From: Leuctra nigra
Lineage: Eukaryota; Arthropoda; Insecta; Plecoptera; Leuctridae
Reading direction: 5' to 3'
Length of the DNA: 64,000 nt
Assembly (NCBI GenBank): GCA_934045905.1
Contig: CAKOGZ010000083.1
Location: 806,001 to 870,000, forward strand
Shown in pieces: positions 24,977-36,971 of the stretch. Numbering within the stretch: the stretch's first letter is position 1; each line of letters begins with the position of its first letter. The notes under the pieces were generated by a model. That model did no database searches and had not been told where the DNA came from. It worked only from the letters and a program-made list of their open reading frames with translations. The translations under genes and the position numbers were made by a program.

Positions 24977-25881
24977 AATAGGCTTATAAATAAAATTATA
25001 AAAAAGAACCCCACTCTGCCCCCTTGGAGTCGCCCGACGCTGCCCTGTCAGATTATTATATAATAAAGTAAGGTTAATACAGGTTAGCGAAGCGAGCGTA
25101 GCTGACTCATCACAAGCTTTAACCTCCATTGACTAAAAAATGGATGAAAACCTAGGAAATGAAGAAAATCTAAGGAACATTGTTAATTGTTACATTGTTA
25201 CCTTTGTAGGCTAACCTACATTGTTGGTCAATATACATTGACAAAAAAAATGTATGAAAATCTATCGGGGGTCGACCCATCAGCTTCTGAATAACATGAA
25301 TAGTTAATTCCGGCGAATCGGAGAGTCTGACATAAAAAAGTGTTTCTGCACTTTTTAAGCCTCTCACCATCTACTATATAGGGTAACGTTGTCAACTCTC
25401 TTAGAGTAATAGATTCGTCACAAAGTAGGAAACAAATAAAAAAATATCAATATGAGCTACTTCTAAAGTGGCACCCCCCTATTTTTATCGAATTTTCTTG
25501 AAGCCTACACAACGTTATGCCGAGAAATGAAATAAAACACTTTTCGAAAATAATAGGCTTAACATTAACATGTAAAAAAAAATCTCCCCTCTGCCTCCTG
25601 GAGTCGCCCGACGTTGCCCGGTCAGATAATTTTATAATAAAGTTAGGTTAGGGTAGGTTAGCGAAGCGAGCGAAGCGAGCGTAGCTGACCCTTAACAAGC
25701 TTTAACCTACTGTGACAAAAAATTGATGAAAACCTATCAGGATTGTGCCCTTCTGCTTCTGAAGGACATAAACTAAGAAATGCGGCTTATCGGAGCGTCT
25801 GACAGAAAAAAGTGTTTCTGCACTTTTTAAGCCTCTCTCCATCATCTATATGGTGTATCATTTTCAGCTCTCTAAGAGTAA
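21962..25881 (+). repeat. Block 11: La-Lb x4-hybrid L-S
   Basis: La 21962-22536; Lb 22537-23110, 23111-23685, 23686-24259; chimeric Lb 24260-24833, which has an Lb front and a rear with aagttaagtt, agcttactc and gacttaaaaatgg; hybrid L 24834-25409 (Lc front, Lb rear, 576 bp); S 25410-25881. The hybrid L contains the junction of the 5,550-bp duplication. Confidence 0.93.
24834..25409 (+). repeat. Recombinant L monomer at the 5,550-bp junction
   Basis: The front (cgaaaaaaaatagg at about 24969) is that of the Lc at 30384. The rear (aaagtaagg, gaagaaaatc, eight A, atgtatg, catgaatag) is that of the Lb at 19285. It is the only L copy with this combination and is 576 bp. This is the product expected from unequal exchange between an Lc and an Lb one segment apart. 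Confidence 0.85.
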
Positions 25882-28800
25882 TAGATTCGTCACAAAGTAG
25901 GAAACAAACAAAACTTTTTCAATATGACCTACTTCTAAAGTGGCACCCCCCTGTTTTTATCGAATTTTCTTGATGCCTACACAACGTTATGCCGAGAAAT
26001 GTAATAAAACACTTTTCGAAAAAAAATAGGCTTATAAATAAAATTATAAAAAAGAACCCCACTCTGCCCCCTTGGAGTCGCCCGACGCTGCCCTGTCAGA
26101 TTATTATATAATAAAGTTAGGTTAATACAGGTTAGCGAAGCGAGCGTAGCTGACTCATCACAAGCTTTAACCTCCATTTACTAAAAAATGGATGAAAACC
26201 TAGGAAATGAGGAAAATCTAAGGAACATTGTTAATTGTTACATTGTTACCTTTGTAGGCTAACCTACATTGTTGGTCAATATACATTGACAAAAAAATGG
26301 ATGAAAATCTATCGGGGGTCGACCCATCAGCTTCTGAATAACATGAACAGTTAATTCCGGCGAATCGGAGAGTCTGACATAAAAAAGTGTTTCTGCACTT
26401 TTTAAGCCTCTCACCATCTACTATATAGGGTAACGTTGTCAACTCTCTTAGAGTAATAGATTCGTCACAAAGTAGGAAACAAATAAAAATATATCAATAT
26501 GAGCTACTTCTAAAGTGGCACCCCCCTATTTTTATCGAATTTTCTTGAAGCCTACACAACGTTATGCCGAGAAATGAAATAAAACACTTTTCGAAAATAA
26601 TAGGCTTATAAATAAAATTATAAATAAGAACCCCACTCTGCCCCCTTGGAGTCGCCCGACGCTGCCCTGTCAGATTATTATATAATAAAGTAAGGTTAAT
26701 ACAGGTTAGCGAAGCGAGCGTAGCTGACTCATCACAAGCTTTAACCTCCATTGACTAAAAAATGGATGAAAACCTAGGAAATGAGGAAAATCTAAGGAAC
26801 ATTGTTAATTGTTACATGGTTACCTTTGTAGGCTAACCTACATTGTTGGTCAATATACATTGACAAAAAAATGGATGAAAATCTATCGGGGGTCGACCCA
26901 TCAGCTTCTGAATAACATGAACAGTTAATTCCGGCGAATCGGAGAGTCTGACATAAAAAAGTGTTTCTGCACTTTTTAAGCCTCTCACCATCTACTATAT
27001 AGGGTAACGTTGTCAACTCTCTTAGAGTAATAGATTCGTCACAAAGTAGGAAACAAATAAAAAAATATCAATATGAGCTACTTCTAAAGTGGCACCCCCC
27101 TATTTTTATCGAATTTTCTTGAAGCCTACACAACGTTATGCCGAGAAATGAAATAAAACACTTTTCGAAAATAATAGGCTTAACATTAACATGTAAAAAA
27201 AAATCTCCCCTCTGCCTCCTGGAGTCGCCCGACGTTGCCCGGTCCGATAATTTTATAATAAAGTTAGGTTAGGGTAGGTTAGCGAAGCGAGCGAAGCGAG
27301 CGAAGCGAGCGTAGCTGACCCTTAACAAGCTTTAACCTACTGTGACAAAAAATTGATGAAAACCTATCAGGATTGTGCCCTTCTGCTTCTGAAGGACATA
27401 AACTAAGAAATGCGGCGTATCGGAGCGTCTGACAGAAAAAAGTGTTTCTGCACATTTTAAGCCTCTCTCCATCAACTATATGGTGTATCATTTTCAGCTC
27501 TCTAAGAGTAATAAATTCGTCACAAAGTAGGAAACAAACAAAACTTTTTCAATATGACCTACTTCTAAAGTGGCACCCCCTTGTTTTTATCGAATTTTCT
27601 TGATGCCTACACAACGTTATGCCGAGAAATGTAATAAAACACTTTTCGAAAAAAAATAGGCTTATAAATAAAATTATAAAAAAGAACCCCACTCTGCCCC
27701 CTTGGAGTCGCCCGACGCTGCCCTGTCAGATTATTATATAATAAAGTAAGGTTAATACAGGTTAGCGAAGCGAGCGTAGCTGACTCATCACAAGCTTTAA
27801 CCTCCATTGACTAAAAAATGGATGAAAACCTAGGAAATGAGGAAAATCTAAGGAACATTGTTAATTGTTACATTGTTACCTTTGTAGGCTAACCTACATT
27901 GTTGGTCAATATACATTGACAAAAAAATGGATAAAAATCTATCGGGGGTCGACCCATCAGCTTCTGAATAACATGAACAGTTAATTCCGGCGAATCGGAG
28001 AGTCTGACATAAAAAAGTGTTTCTGCACTTTTTAAGCCTCTCACCATCTACTATATAGGGTAACGTTGTCAACTCTCTTAGAGTAATAGATTCGTCACAA
28101 AGTAGGAAACAAATAAAAAAATATCAATATGAGCTACTTCTAAAGTGGCACCCCCCTATTTTTATCGAATTTTCTTGAAGCCTACACAACGTTATGCCGA
28201 GAAATGAAATAAAACACTTTTCGAAAATAATAGGCTTATAAATAAAATTATAAAAAAGAACCCCACTCTGCCCCCTTGGAGTCGCCCGACGCTGCCCTGT
28301 CAGATTATTATATAATAAAGTAAGGTTAATACAGGTTAGCGAAGCGAGCGTAGCTGACTCATCACAAGCTTTAGCCTCCATTGACTAAAAAATGGATGAA
28401 AACCTAGGAAATGAGGAAAATCTAAGGAACATTGTTAATTGTTACATTGTTACCTTTGTAGGCTAACCTACATTGTTGGTCAATATACATTGACAAAAAA
28501 ATGGATGAAAATCTATCGGGGGTCGACCCATCAGCTTCTGAATAACATGAACAGTTAATTCCGGCGAATCGGAGAGTCTGACATAAAAAAGTGTTTCTGC
28601 ACTTTTTAAGCCTCTCACCATCTACTATATAGGGTAACGTTGTCAACTCTCTTAGAGTAATAGATTCGTCACAAAGTAGGAAACAAATAAGAAAATATCA
28701 ATATGAGCTACTTCTAAAGTGGCACCCCCCTATTTTTATCGAATTTTCTTGAAGCCTACACAACGTTATGCCGAGAAATGAAATAAAACACTTTTCGAAA

Positions 28801-30619
28801 ATAATAGGCTTATAAATAAAATTATAAAAAAGAACCCCACTCTGCCCCCTTGGAGTCGCCCGACGCTGCCCTGTCAGATTATTATATAATAAAGTAAGGT
28901 TAATACAGGTTAGCGAAGCGAGCGTAGCTGACTCATCACAAGCTTTAACCTCCATTGACTAAAAAATGGATGAAAACCTAGGAAATGAAGAAAATCTAAG
29001 GAACATTGTTAATTGTTACATTGTTACCTTTGTAGGCTAACCTACATTGTTGGTCAATATACATTGACAAAAAAAATGGATGAAAATCTATCGGGGGTCG
29101 ACCCATCAGCTTCTGAATAACATGAACAGTTAATTCCGGCGAATCGGAGAGTCTGACATAAAAAAGTGTTTCTGCACTTTTTAAGCCTCTCACCATCTAC
29201 TATATAGGGTAACGTTGTCAACTCTCTTAGAGTAATAGATTCGTCACAAAGTAGGAAACAAATAAAAAAATATCAATATGAGCTACTTCTAAAGTGGCAC
29301 CCCCCTATTTTTATCGAATTTTCTTGAAGCCTACACAACGTTATGCCGAGAAATGAAATAAAACACTTTTCGAAAATAATAGGCTTATAAATAAAATTAT
29401 AAAAAAGAACCCCACTCTGCCCCCTTGGAGTCGCCCGACGCTGCCCTGTCAGATTATTATATAATAAAGTAAGGTTAATACAGGTTAGCGAAGCGAGCGT
29501 AGCTGACTCATCACAAGCTTTAACCTCCATTGACTAAAAAATGGATGAAAACCTAGGAAATGAGGAAAATCTAAGGAACATTGTTAATTGTTACATTGTT
29601 ACCTTTGTAGGCTAACCTACATTGTTGGTCAATATACATTGACAAAAAAATGGATGAAAATCTATCGGGGGTCGACCCATCAGCTTCTGAATAACATGAA
29701 CAGTTAATTCCGGCGAATCGGAGAGTCTGACATAAAAAAGTGTTTCTGCACTTTTTAAGCCTCTCACCATCTACTATATAGGGTAACGTTGTCAACTCTC
29801 TTAGAGTAATAGATTCGTCACAAAGTAGGAAACAAATAAGAAAATATCAATATGAGCTACTTCTAAAGTGGCACCCCCCTATTTTTATCGAATTTTCTTG
29901 AAGCCTACACAACGTTATGCCGAGAAATGAAATAAAACACTTTTCGAAAATAATAGGCTTATAAATAAAATTATAAAAAAGAACCCCACTCTGCCCCCTT
30001 GGAGTCGCCCGACGCTGCCCTGTCAGATTATTATATAATAAAGTTAAGTTAATACAGGTTAGCGAAGCGAGCGTAGCTTACTCATCACAAGCTTTAACCT
30101 CCATTGACTTAAAAATGGATGAAAACCTAGGAAATGAGGAAAATCTAAGGAACATTGTTAATTGTTACATTGTTACCTTTGTAGGCTAACCTACATTGTT
30201 GGTCAATATACATTGACAAAAAAATGGATGAAAATCTATCGGGGGTCGACCCATCAGCTTCTGAATAACATGAACAGTTAATTCCGGCGAATCGGAGAGT
30301 CTGACATAAAAAAGTGTTTCTGCACTTTTTAAGCCTCTCACCATCTACTATATAGGGTAACGTTGTCAACTCTCTTAGAGTAATAGATTCGTCACAAAGT
30401 AGGAAACAAATAAAAAAATATCAATATGAGCTACTTCTAAAGTGGCACCCCCCTATTTTTATCGAATTTTCTTGAAGCCTACACAACGTTATGCCGAGAA
30501 ATGAAATAAAACACTTTTCGAAAAAAAATAGGCTTATAAATAAAATTATAAAAAAGAACCCCACTCTGCCCCCTTGGAGTCGCCCGACGCTGCCCTGTCA
30601 GATTATTATATAATAAAGT
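24977..30619 (+). repeat. 5,550-bp tandem segmental duplication, copy 2
   Basis: Second copy of 19427-25069. The match stops at 30620, where copy 2 has aaagttagg and copy 1 has aaagtaagg. Upstream of 24977 the front of the junction monomer is of Lc type, while the matching copy-1 monomer (19285-19859) is Lb, which fixes the left limit. Confidence 0.9.
25882..27511 (+). repeat. Block 12: copy of block 10
   Basis: La 25882-26456, Lb 26457-27030, S 27031-27511; 1,630 bp. It carries all the private variants of block 10 at exactly +5,550, including the three-unit GCGAAGCGA tract. Confidence 0.94.
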
Positions 30620-31430
30620 TAGGTTAATACAGGTTAGCGAAGCGAGCGTAGCTGACTCATCACAAGCTTTAACCTCCATTGACTAAAAAATGGATGAAAA
30701 CCTAGGAAATGAGGAAAATCTAAGGAACATTGTTAATTGTTACATTGTTACCTTTGTAGGCTAACCTACATTGTTGGTCAATATACATTGACAAAAAAAT
30801 GGATGAAAATCTATCGGGGGTCGACCCATCAGCTTCTGAATAACATGAACAGTTAATTCCGGCGAATCGGAGAGTCTGACACAAAAAAGTGTTTCTGCAC
30901 TTTTTAAGCCTCTCACCATCTACTATATAGGGTAACGTTGTCAACTCTCTTAGAGTAATAGATTCGTCACAAAGTAGGAAACAAATAAAAAAATATCAAT
31001 ATGAGCTACTTCTTAAGTGGCACCCCCCTATTTTTATCGAATTTTCTTGAAGCCTACACAACGTTATGCCGAGAAATGAAATAAAAAACTTTTCGAAAAT
31101 AATAGGCTTAACATTAACATGTAAAAAAAAATCTCCCCTCTGCCTCCTGGAGTCGCCCGACGTTGCCCGGTCAGATAATTTTATAATAAAGTTAGGTTAG
31201 GGTAGGTTAGCGAAGCGAGCGAAGCGAGCGTAGCTGACCCTTAACAAGCTTTAACCTACAGTGACAAAAAATTGATGAAAACCTATCAGGATTGTGCCCT
31301 TCTGCTTCTGAAGGACATAAACTAAGAAATGCGGCGTATCGGAGCGTCTGACAGAAAAAAGTGTTTCTGCACATTTTAAGCCTCTCTCCATCAACTATAT
31401 GGTGTATCATTTTCAGCTCTCTAAGAGTAA
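27512..31430 (+). repeat. Block 13: La-Lb x4-Lc-S
   Basis: La 27512-28086; Lb 28087-28660, 28661-29235, 29236-29809; chimeric Lb 29810-30383; Lc 30384-30958; S 30959-31430. It matches block 11 at +5,550 until 30619; the rear of the Lc is a normal Lc and the S is S_A rather than the S_T found in block 11. Confidence 0.94.
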
Positions 31431-34400
31431 TAAATTCGTCACAAAGTAGGAAACAAACAAAACTTTTTCAATATGACCTACTTCTAAAGTGGCACCCCCT
31501 TGTTTTTATCGAATTTTCTTGATGCCTACACAACGTTATGCCGAGAAATGTAATAAAACACTTTTCGAAAAAAAATAGGCTTATAAATAAAATTATAAAA
31601 AAGAACCCCACTCTGCCCCCTTGGAGTCGCCCGACGCTGCCCTGTCAGATTATTATATAATAAAGTAAGGTTAATACAGGTTAGCGAAGCGAGCGTAGCT
31701 GACTCATCACAAGCTTTAACCTCCATTGACTAAAAAATGGATGAAAACCTAGGAAATGAGGAAAATCTAAGGAACATTGTTAATTGTTACATTGTTACCT
31801 TTGTAGGCTAACCTACATTGTTGGTCAATATACATTGACAAAAAAATGGATAAAAATCTATCGGGGGTCGACCCATCAGCTTCTGAATAACATGAACAGT
31901 TAATTCCGGCGAATCGGAGAGTCTGACATAAAAAAGTGTTTCTGCACTTTTTAAGCCTCTCACCATCTACTATATAGGGTAACGTTGTCAACTCTCTTAG
32001 AGTAATAGATTCGTCACAAAGTAGGAAACAAATAAAAAAATATCAATATGAGCTACTTCTAAAGTGGCACCCCCCTATTTTTATCGAATTTTCTTGAAGC
32101 CTACACAACGTTATGCCGAGAAATGAAATAAAACACTTTTCGAAAATAATAGGCTTATAAATAAAATTATAAAAAAGAACCCCACTCTGCCCCCTTGGAG
32201 TCGCCCGACGCTGCCCTGTCAGATTATTATATAATAAAGTAAGGTTAATACAGGTTAGCGAAGCGAGCGTAGCTGACTCATCACAAGCTTTAACCTCCAT
32301 TGACTAAAAAATGGATGAAAACCTAGGAAATGAGGAAAATCTAAGGAACATTGTTAATTGTTACATTGTTACCTTTGTAGGCTAACCTACATTGTTGGTC
32401 AATATACATTGACAAAAAAATGGATGAAAATCTATCGGGGGTCGATCCATCAGCTTCTGAATAACATGAACAGTTAATTCCGGCGAATCAGAGAGTCTGA
32501 CATAAAAAAGTGTTTCTGCACTTTTTAAGCCTCTCACCATCTACTATATAGGGTAACGTTGTCAACTCTCTTAGAGTAATAGATTCGTCACAAAGTAGGA
32601 AACAAATAAGAAAATATCAATATGAGCTACTTCTAAAGTGGCACCCCCCTATTTTTATCGAATTTTCTTGAAGCCTACACAACGTTATGCCGAGAAATGA
32701 AATAAAACACTTTTCGAAAATAATAGGCTTATAAATAAAATTATAAAAAAGAACCCCACTCTGCCCCCTTGGAGTCGCCCGACGCTGCCCTGTCAGATTA
32801 TTATATAATAAAGTAAGGTTAATACAGGTTAGCGAAGCGAGCGTAGCTGACTCATCACAAGCTTTAACCTCCATTGACTAAAAAATGGATGAAAACCTAG
32901 GAAATGAAGAAAATCTAAGGAACATTGTTAATTGTTACATTGTTACCTTTGTAGGCTAACCTACATTGTTGGTCAATATACATTGACAAAAAAAATGGAT
33001 GAAAATCTATCGGGGGTCGACCCATCAGCTTCTGAATAACATGAACAGTTAATTCCGGCGAATCGGAGAGTCTGACATAAAAAAGTGTTTCTGCACTTTT
33101 TAAGCCTCTCACCATCTACTATATAGGGTAACGTTGTCAACTCTCTTAGAGTAATAGATTCGTCACAAAGTAGGAAACAAATAAAAAAATATCAATATGA
33201 GCTACTTCTAAAGTGGCACCCCCCTATTTTTATCGAATTTTCTTGAAGCCTACACAACGTTATGCCGAGAAATGAAATAAAACACTTTTCGAAAATAATA
33301 GGCTTATAAATAAAATTATAAAAAAGAACCCCACTCTGCCCCCTTGGAGTCGCCCGACGCTGCCCTGTCAGATTATTATATAATAAAGTAAGGTTAATAC
33401 AGGTTAGCGAAGCGAGCGTAGCTGACTCATCACAAGCTTTAACCTCCATTGACTAAAAAATGGATGAAAACCTAGGAAATGAGGAAAATCTAAGGAACAT
33501 TGTTAATTGTTACATTGTTACCTTTGTAGGCTAACCTACATTGTTGGTCAATATACATTGACAAAAAAATGGATGAAAATCTATCGGGGGTCGACCCATC
33601 AGCTTCTGAATAACATGAACAGTTAATTCCGGCGAATCGGAGAGTCTGACATAAAAAAGTGTTTCTGCACTTTTTAAGCCTCTCACCATCTACTATATAG
33701 GGTAACGTTGTCAACTCTCTTAGAGTAATAGATTCGTCACAAAGTAGGAAACAAATAAGAAAATATCAATATGAGCTACTTCTAAAGTGGCACCCCCCTA
33801 TTTTTATCGAATTTTCTTGAAGCCTACACAACGTTATGCCGAGAAATGAAATAAAACACTTTTCGAAAATAATAGGCTTATAAATAAAATTATAAAAAAG
33901 AACCCCACTCTGCCCCCTTGGAGTCGCCCGACGCTGCCCTGTCAGATTATTATATAATAAAGTAAGGTTAATACAGGTTAGCGAAGCGAGCGTAGCTGAC
34001 TCATCACAAGCTTTAACCTCCATTGACTAAAAAATGGATGAAAACCTAGGAAATGAAGAAAATCTAAGGAACATTGTTAATTGTTACATTGTTACCTTTG
34101 TAGGCTAACCTACATTGTTGGTCAATATACATTGACAAAAAAAATGGATGAAAATCTATCGGGGGTCGACCCATCAGCTTCTGAATAACATGAACAGTTA
34201 ATTCCGGCGAATCGGAGAGTCTGACATAAAAAAGTGTTTCTGCACTTTTTAAGCCTCTCACCATCTACTATATAGGGTAACGTTGTCAACTCTCTTAGAG
34301 TAATAGATTCGTCACAAAGTAGGAAACAAATAAAAAAATATCAATATGAGCTACTTCTAAAGTGGCACCCCCCTATTTTTATCGAATTTTCTTGAAGCCT

Positions 34401-35924
34401 ACACAACGTTATGCCGAGAAATGAAATAAAACACTTTTCGAAAATAATAGGCTTATAAATAAAATTATAAAAAAGAACCCCACTCTGCCCCCTTGGAGTC
34501 GCCCGACGCTGCCCTGTCAGATTATTATATAATAAAGTAAGGTTAATACAGGTTAGCGAAGCGAGCGTAGCTGACTCATCACAAGCTTTAACCTCCATTG
34601 ACTAAAAAATGGATGAAAACCTAGGAAATGAGGAAAATCTAAGGAACATTGTTAATTGTTACATTGTTACCTTTGTAGGCTAACCTACATTGTTGGTCAA
34701 TATACATTGACAAAAAAATGGATGAAAATCTATCGGGGGTCGACCCATCAGCTTCTGAATAACATGAACAGTTAATTCCGGCGAATCGGAGAGTCTGACA
34801 TAAAAAAGTGTTTCTGCACTTTTTAAGCCTCTCACCATCTACTATATAGGGTAACGTTGTCAACTCTCTTAGAGTAATAGATTCGTCACAAAGTAGGAAA
34901 CAAATAAGAAAATATCAATATGAGCTACTTCTAAAGTGGCACCCCCCTATTTTTATCGAATTTTCTTGAAGCCTACACAACGTTATGCCGAGAAATGAAA
35001 TAAAACACTTTTCGAAAATAATAGGCTTATAAATAAAATTATAAAAAAGAACCCCACTCTGCCCCCTTGGAGTCGCCCGACGCTGCCCTGTCAGATTATT
35101 ATATAATAAAGTAAGGTTAATACAGGTTAGCGAAGCGAGCGTAGCTGACTCATCACAAGCTTTAACCTCCATTGACTAAAAAATGGATGAAAACCTAGGA
35201 AATGAAGAAAATCTAAGGAACATTGTTAATTGTTACATTGTTACCTTTGTAGGCTAACCTACATTGTTGGTCAATATACATTGACAAAAAAAATGGATGA
35301 AAATCTATCGGGGGTCGACCCATCAGCTTCTGAATAACATGAACAGTTAATTCCGGCGAATCGGAGAGTCTGACATAAAAAAGTGTTTCTGCACTTTTTA
35401 AGCCTCTCACCATCTACTATATAGGGTAACGTTGTCAACTCTCTTAGAGTAATAGATTCGTCACAAAGTAGGAAACAAATAAAAAAATATCAATATGAGC
35501 TACTTCTAAAGTGGCACCCCCCTATTTTTATCGAATTTTCTTGAAGCCTACACAACGTTATGCCGAGAAATGAAATAAAACACTTTTCGAAAATAATAGG
35601 CTTAACATTAACATGTAAAAAAAAATCTCCCCTCTGCCTCCTGGAGTCGCCCGACGTTGCCCGGTCAGATAATTTTATAATAAAGTTAGGTTAGGGTAGG
35701 TTAGCGAAGCGAGCGAAGCGAGAGTAGCTGACCCTTAACAAGCTTTAACCTACTGTGACAAAAAATTGATGAAAACCTATCAGGATTGTGCCCTTCTGCT
35801 TCTGAAGGACATAAACTAAGAAATGCGGCGTATCGGAGCGTCTGACAGAAAAAAGTGTTTCTGCACTTTTTAAGCCTCTCTCCATCATCTATATGGTGTA
35901 TCATTTTCAGCTCTCTAAGAGTAA
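31431..35924 (+). repeat. Block 14: La-Lb x6-S (longest block)
   Basis: La 31431-32005; Lb 32006-32579, 32580-33154, 33155-33728, 33729-34303, 34304-34877, 34878-35452; S 35453-35924; 4,494 bp. The last five Lb alternate in a dimeric pattern. The Lb at 32006 has lost its SalI palindrome (gtcgatcc) and has cgaatcagag. Confidence 0.94.
32580..35452 (+). repeat. Dimeric 1,149-bp sub-repeat of Lb monomers
   Basis: Five Lb alternate between form g (aataagaaaatatc front, eight-A rear, 575 bp: 32580, 33729, 34878) and form a (aataaaaaaatatc front, seven-A rear, 574 bp: 33155, 34304). The repeat period is therefore a dimer of 1,149 bp, present 2.5 times. One dimer of the same kind occurs at 23111-24259 and its copy at 28661-29809. 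Confidence 0.87.
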
Positions 35925-36971
35925 TAGATTCGTCACAAAGTAGGAAACAAACAAAACTTTTTCAATATGACCTACTTCTAAAGTGGCACCCCCCTGTTTT
36001 TATCGAATTTTCTTGATGCCTACACAACGTTATGCCGAGAAATGTAATAAAACACTTTTCGAAAAAAAATAGGCTTATAAATAAAATTATAAAAAAGAAC
36101 CCCACTCTGCCCCCTTGGAGTCGCCCGACGCTGCCCTGTCAGATTATTATATAATAAAGTTAGGTTAATACAGGTTAGCGAAGCGAGCGTAGCTGACTCA
36201 TCACAAGCTTTAACCTCCATTGACTAAAAAATGGATGAAAACCTAGGAAATGAGGAAAATCTAAGGAACATTGTTAATTGTTACATTGTTACCTTTGTAG
36301 GCTAACCTACATTGTTGGTCAATATACATTGACAAAAAAATGGATGAAAATCTATCGGGGGTCGACCCATCAGCTTCTGAATAACATGAACAGTTAATTC
36401 CGGCGAATCGGAGAGTCTGACACAAAAAAGTGTTTCTGCACTTTTTAAGCCTCTCACCATCTACTATATAGGGTAACGTTGTCAACTCTCTTAGAGTAAT
36501 AGATTCGTCACAAAGTAGGAAACAAATAAAAAAATATCAATATGAGCTACTTCTTAAGGGGCACCCCCCTATTTTTATCGAATTTTCTTGAAGCCTACAC
36601 AACGTTATGCCGAGAAATGAAATAAAACACTTTTCGAAAATAATAGGCTTAACATTAACATGTAAAAAAAAATCTCCCCTCTGCCTCCTGGAGTCGCCCG
36701 ACGTTGCCCGGTCAGATAACTTTATAATAAAGTTAGGTTAGGGTAGGTTAGCGAAGCGAGCGAAGCGAGCGTAGCTGACCCTTAACAAGCTTTAACCTAC
36801 AGTGACAAAAAATTGATGAAAACCTATCAGGATTGTGCCCTTCTGCTTCTGAAGGACATAAACTAAGAAATGCGGCGTATCGGAGCGTCTGACAGAAAAA
36901 AGTGTTTCTGCACATTTTAAGCCTCTCTCCATCAACTATATGGTGTATCATTTTCAGCTCTCTAAGAGTAA
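35925..36971 (+). repeat. Block 15: La-S (shortest block)
   Basis: La 35925-36499, S 36500-36971; 1,047 bp, the minimal unit. The La ends with gacacaaaaaagtg, which in neighbouring blocks marks the end of an Lc before an S_A. Private variants cttaaggggc and gataactttat recur at +3,818. Confidence 0.94.

Noticed and set aside
19427..30619. Treating the 5,550-bp duplication as certain biology
   Set aside because: Two copies without a visible mismatch in a satellite can also arise in assembly. I kept it as a sequence feature but not as proven biology.
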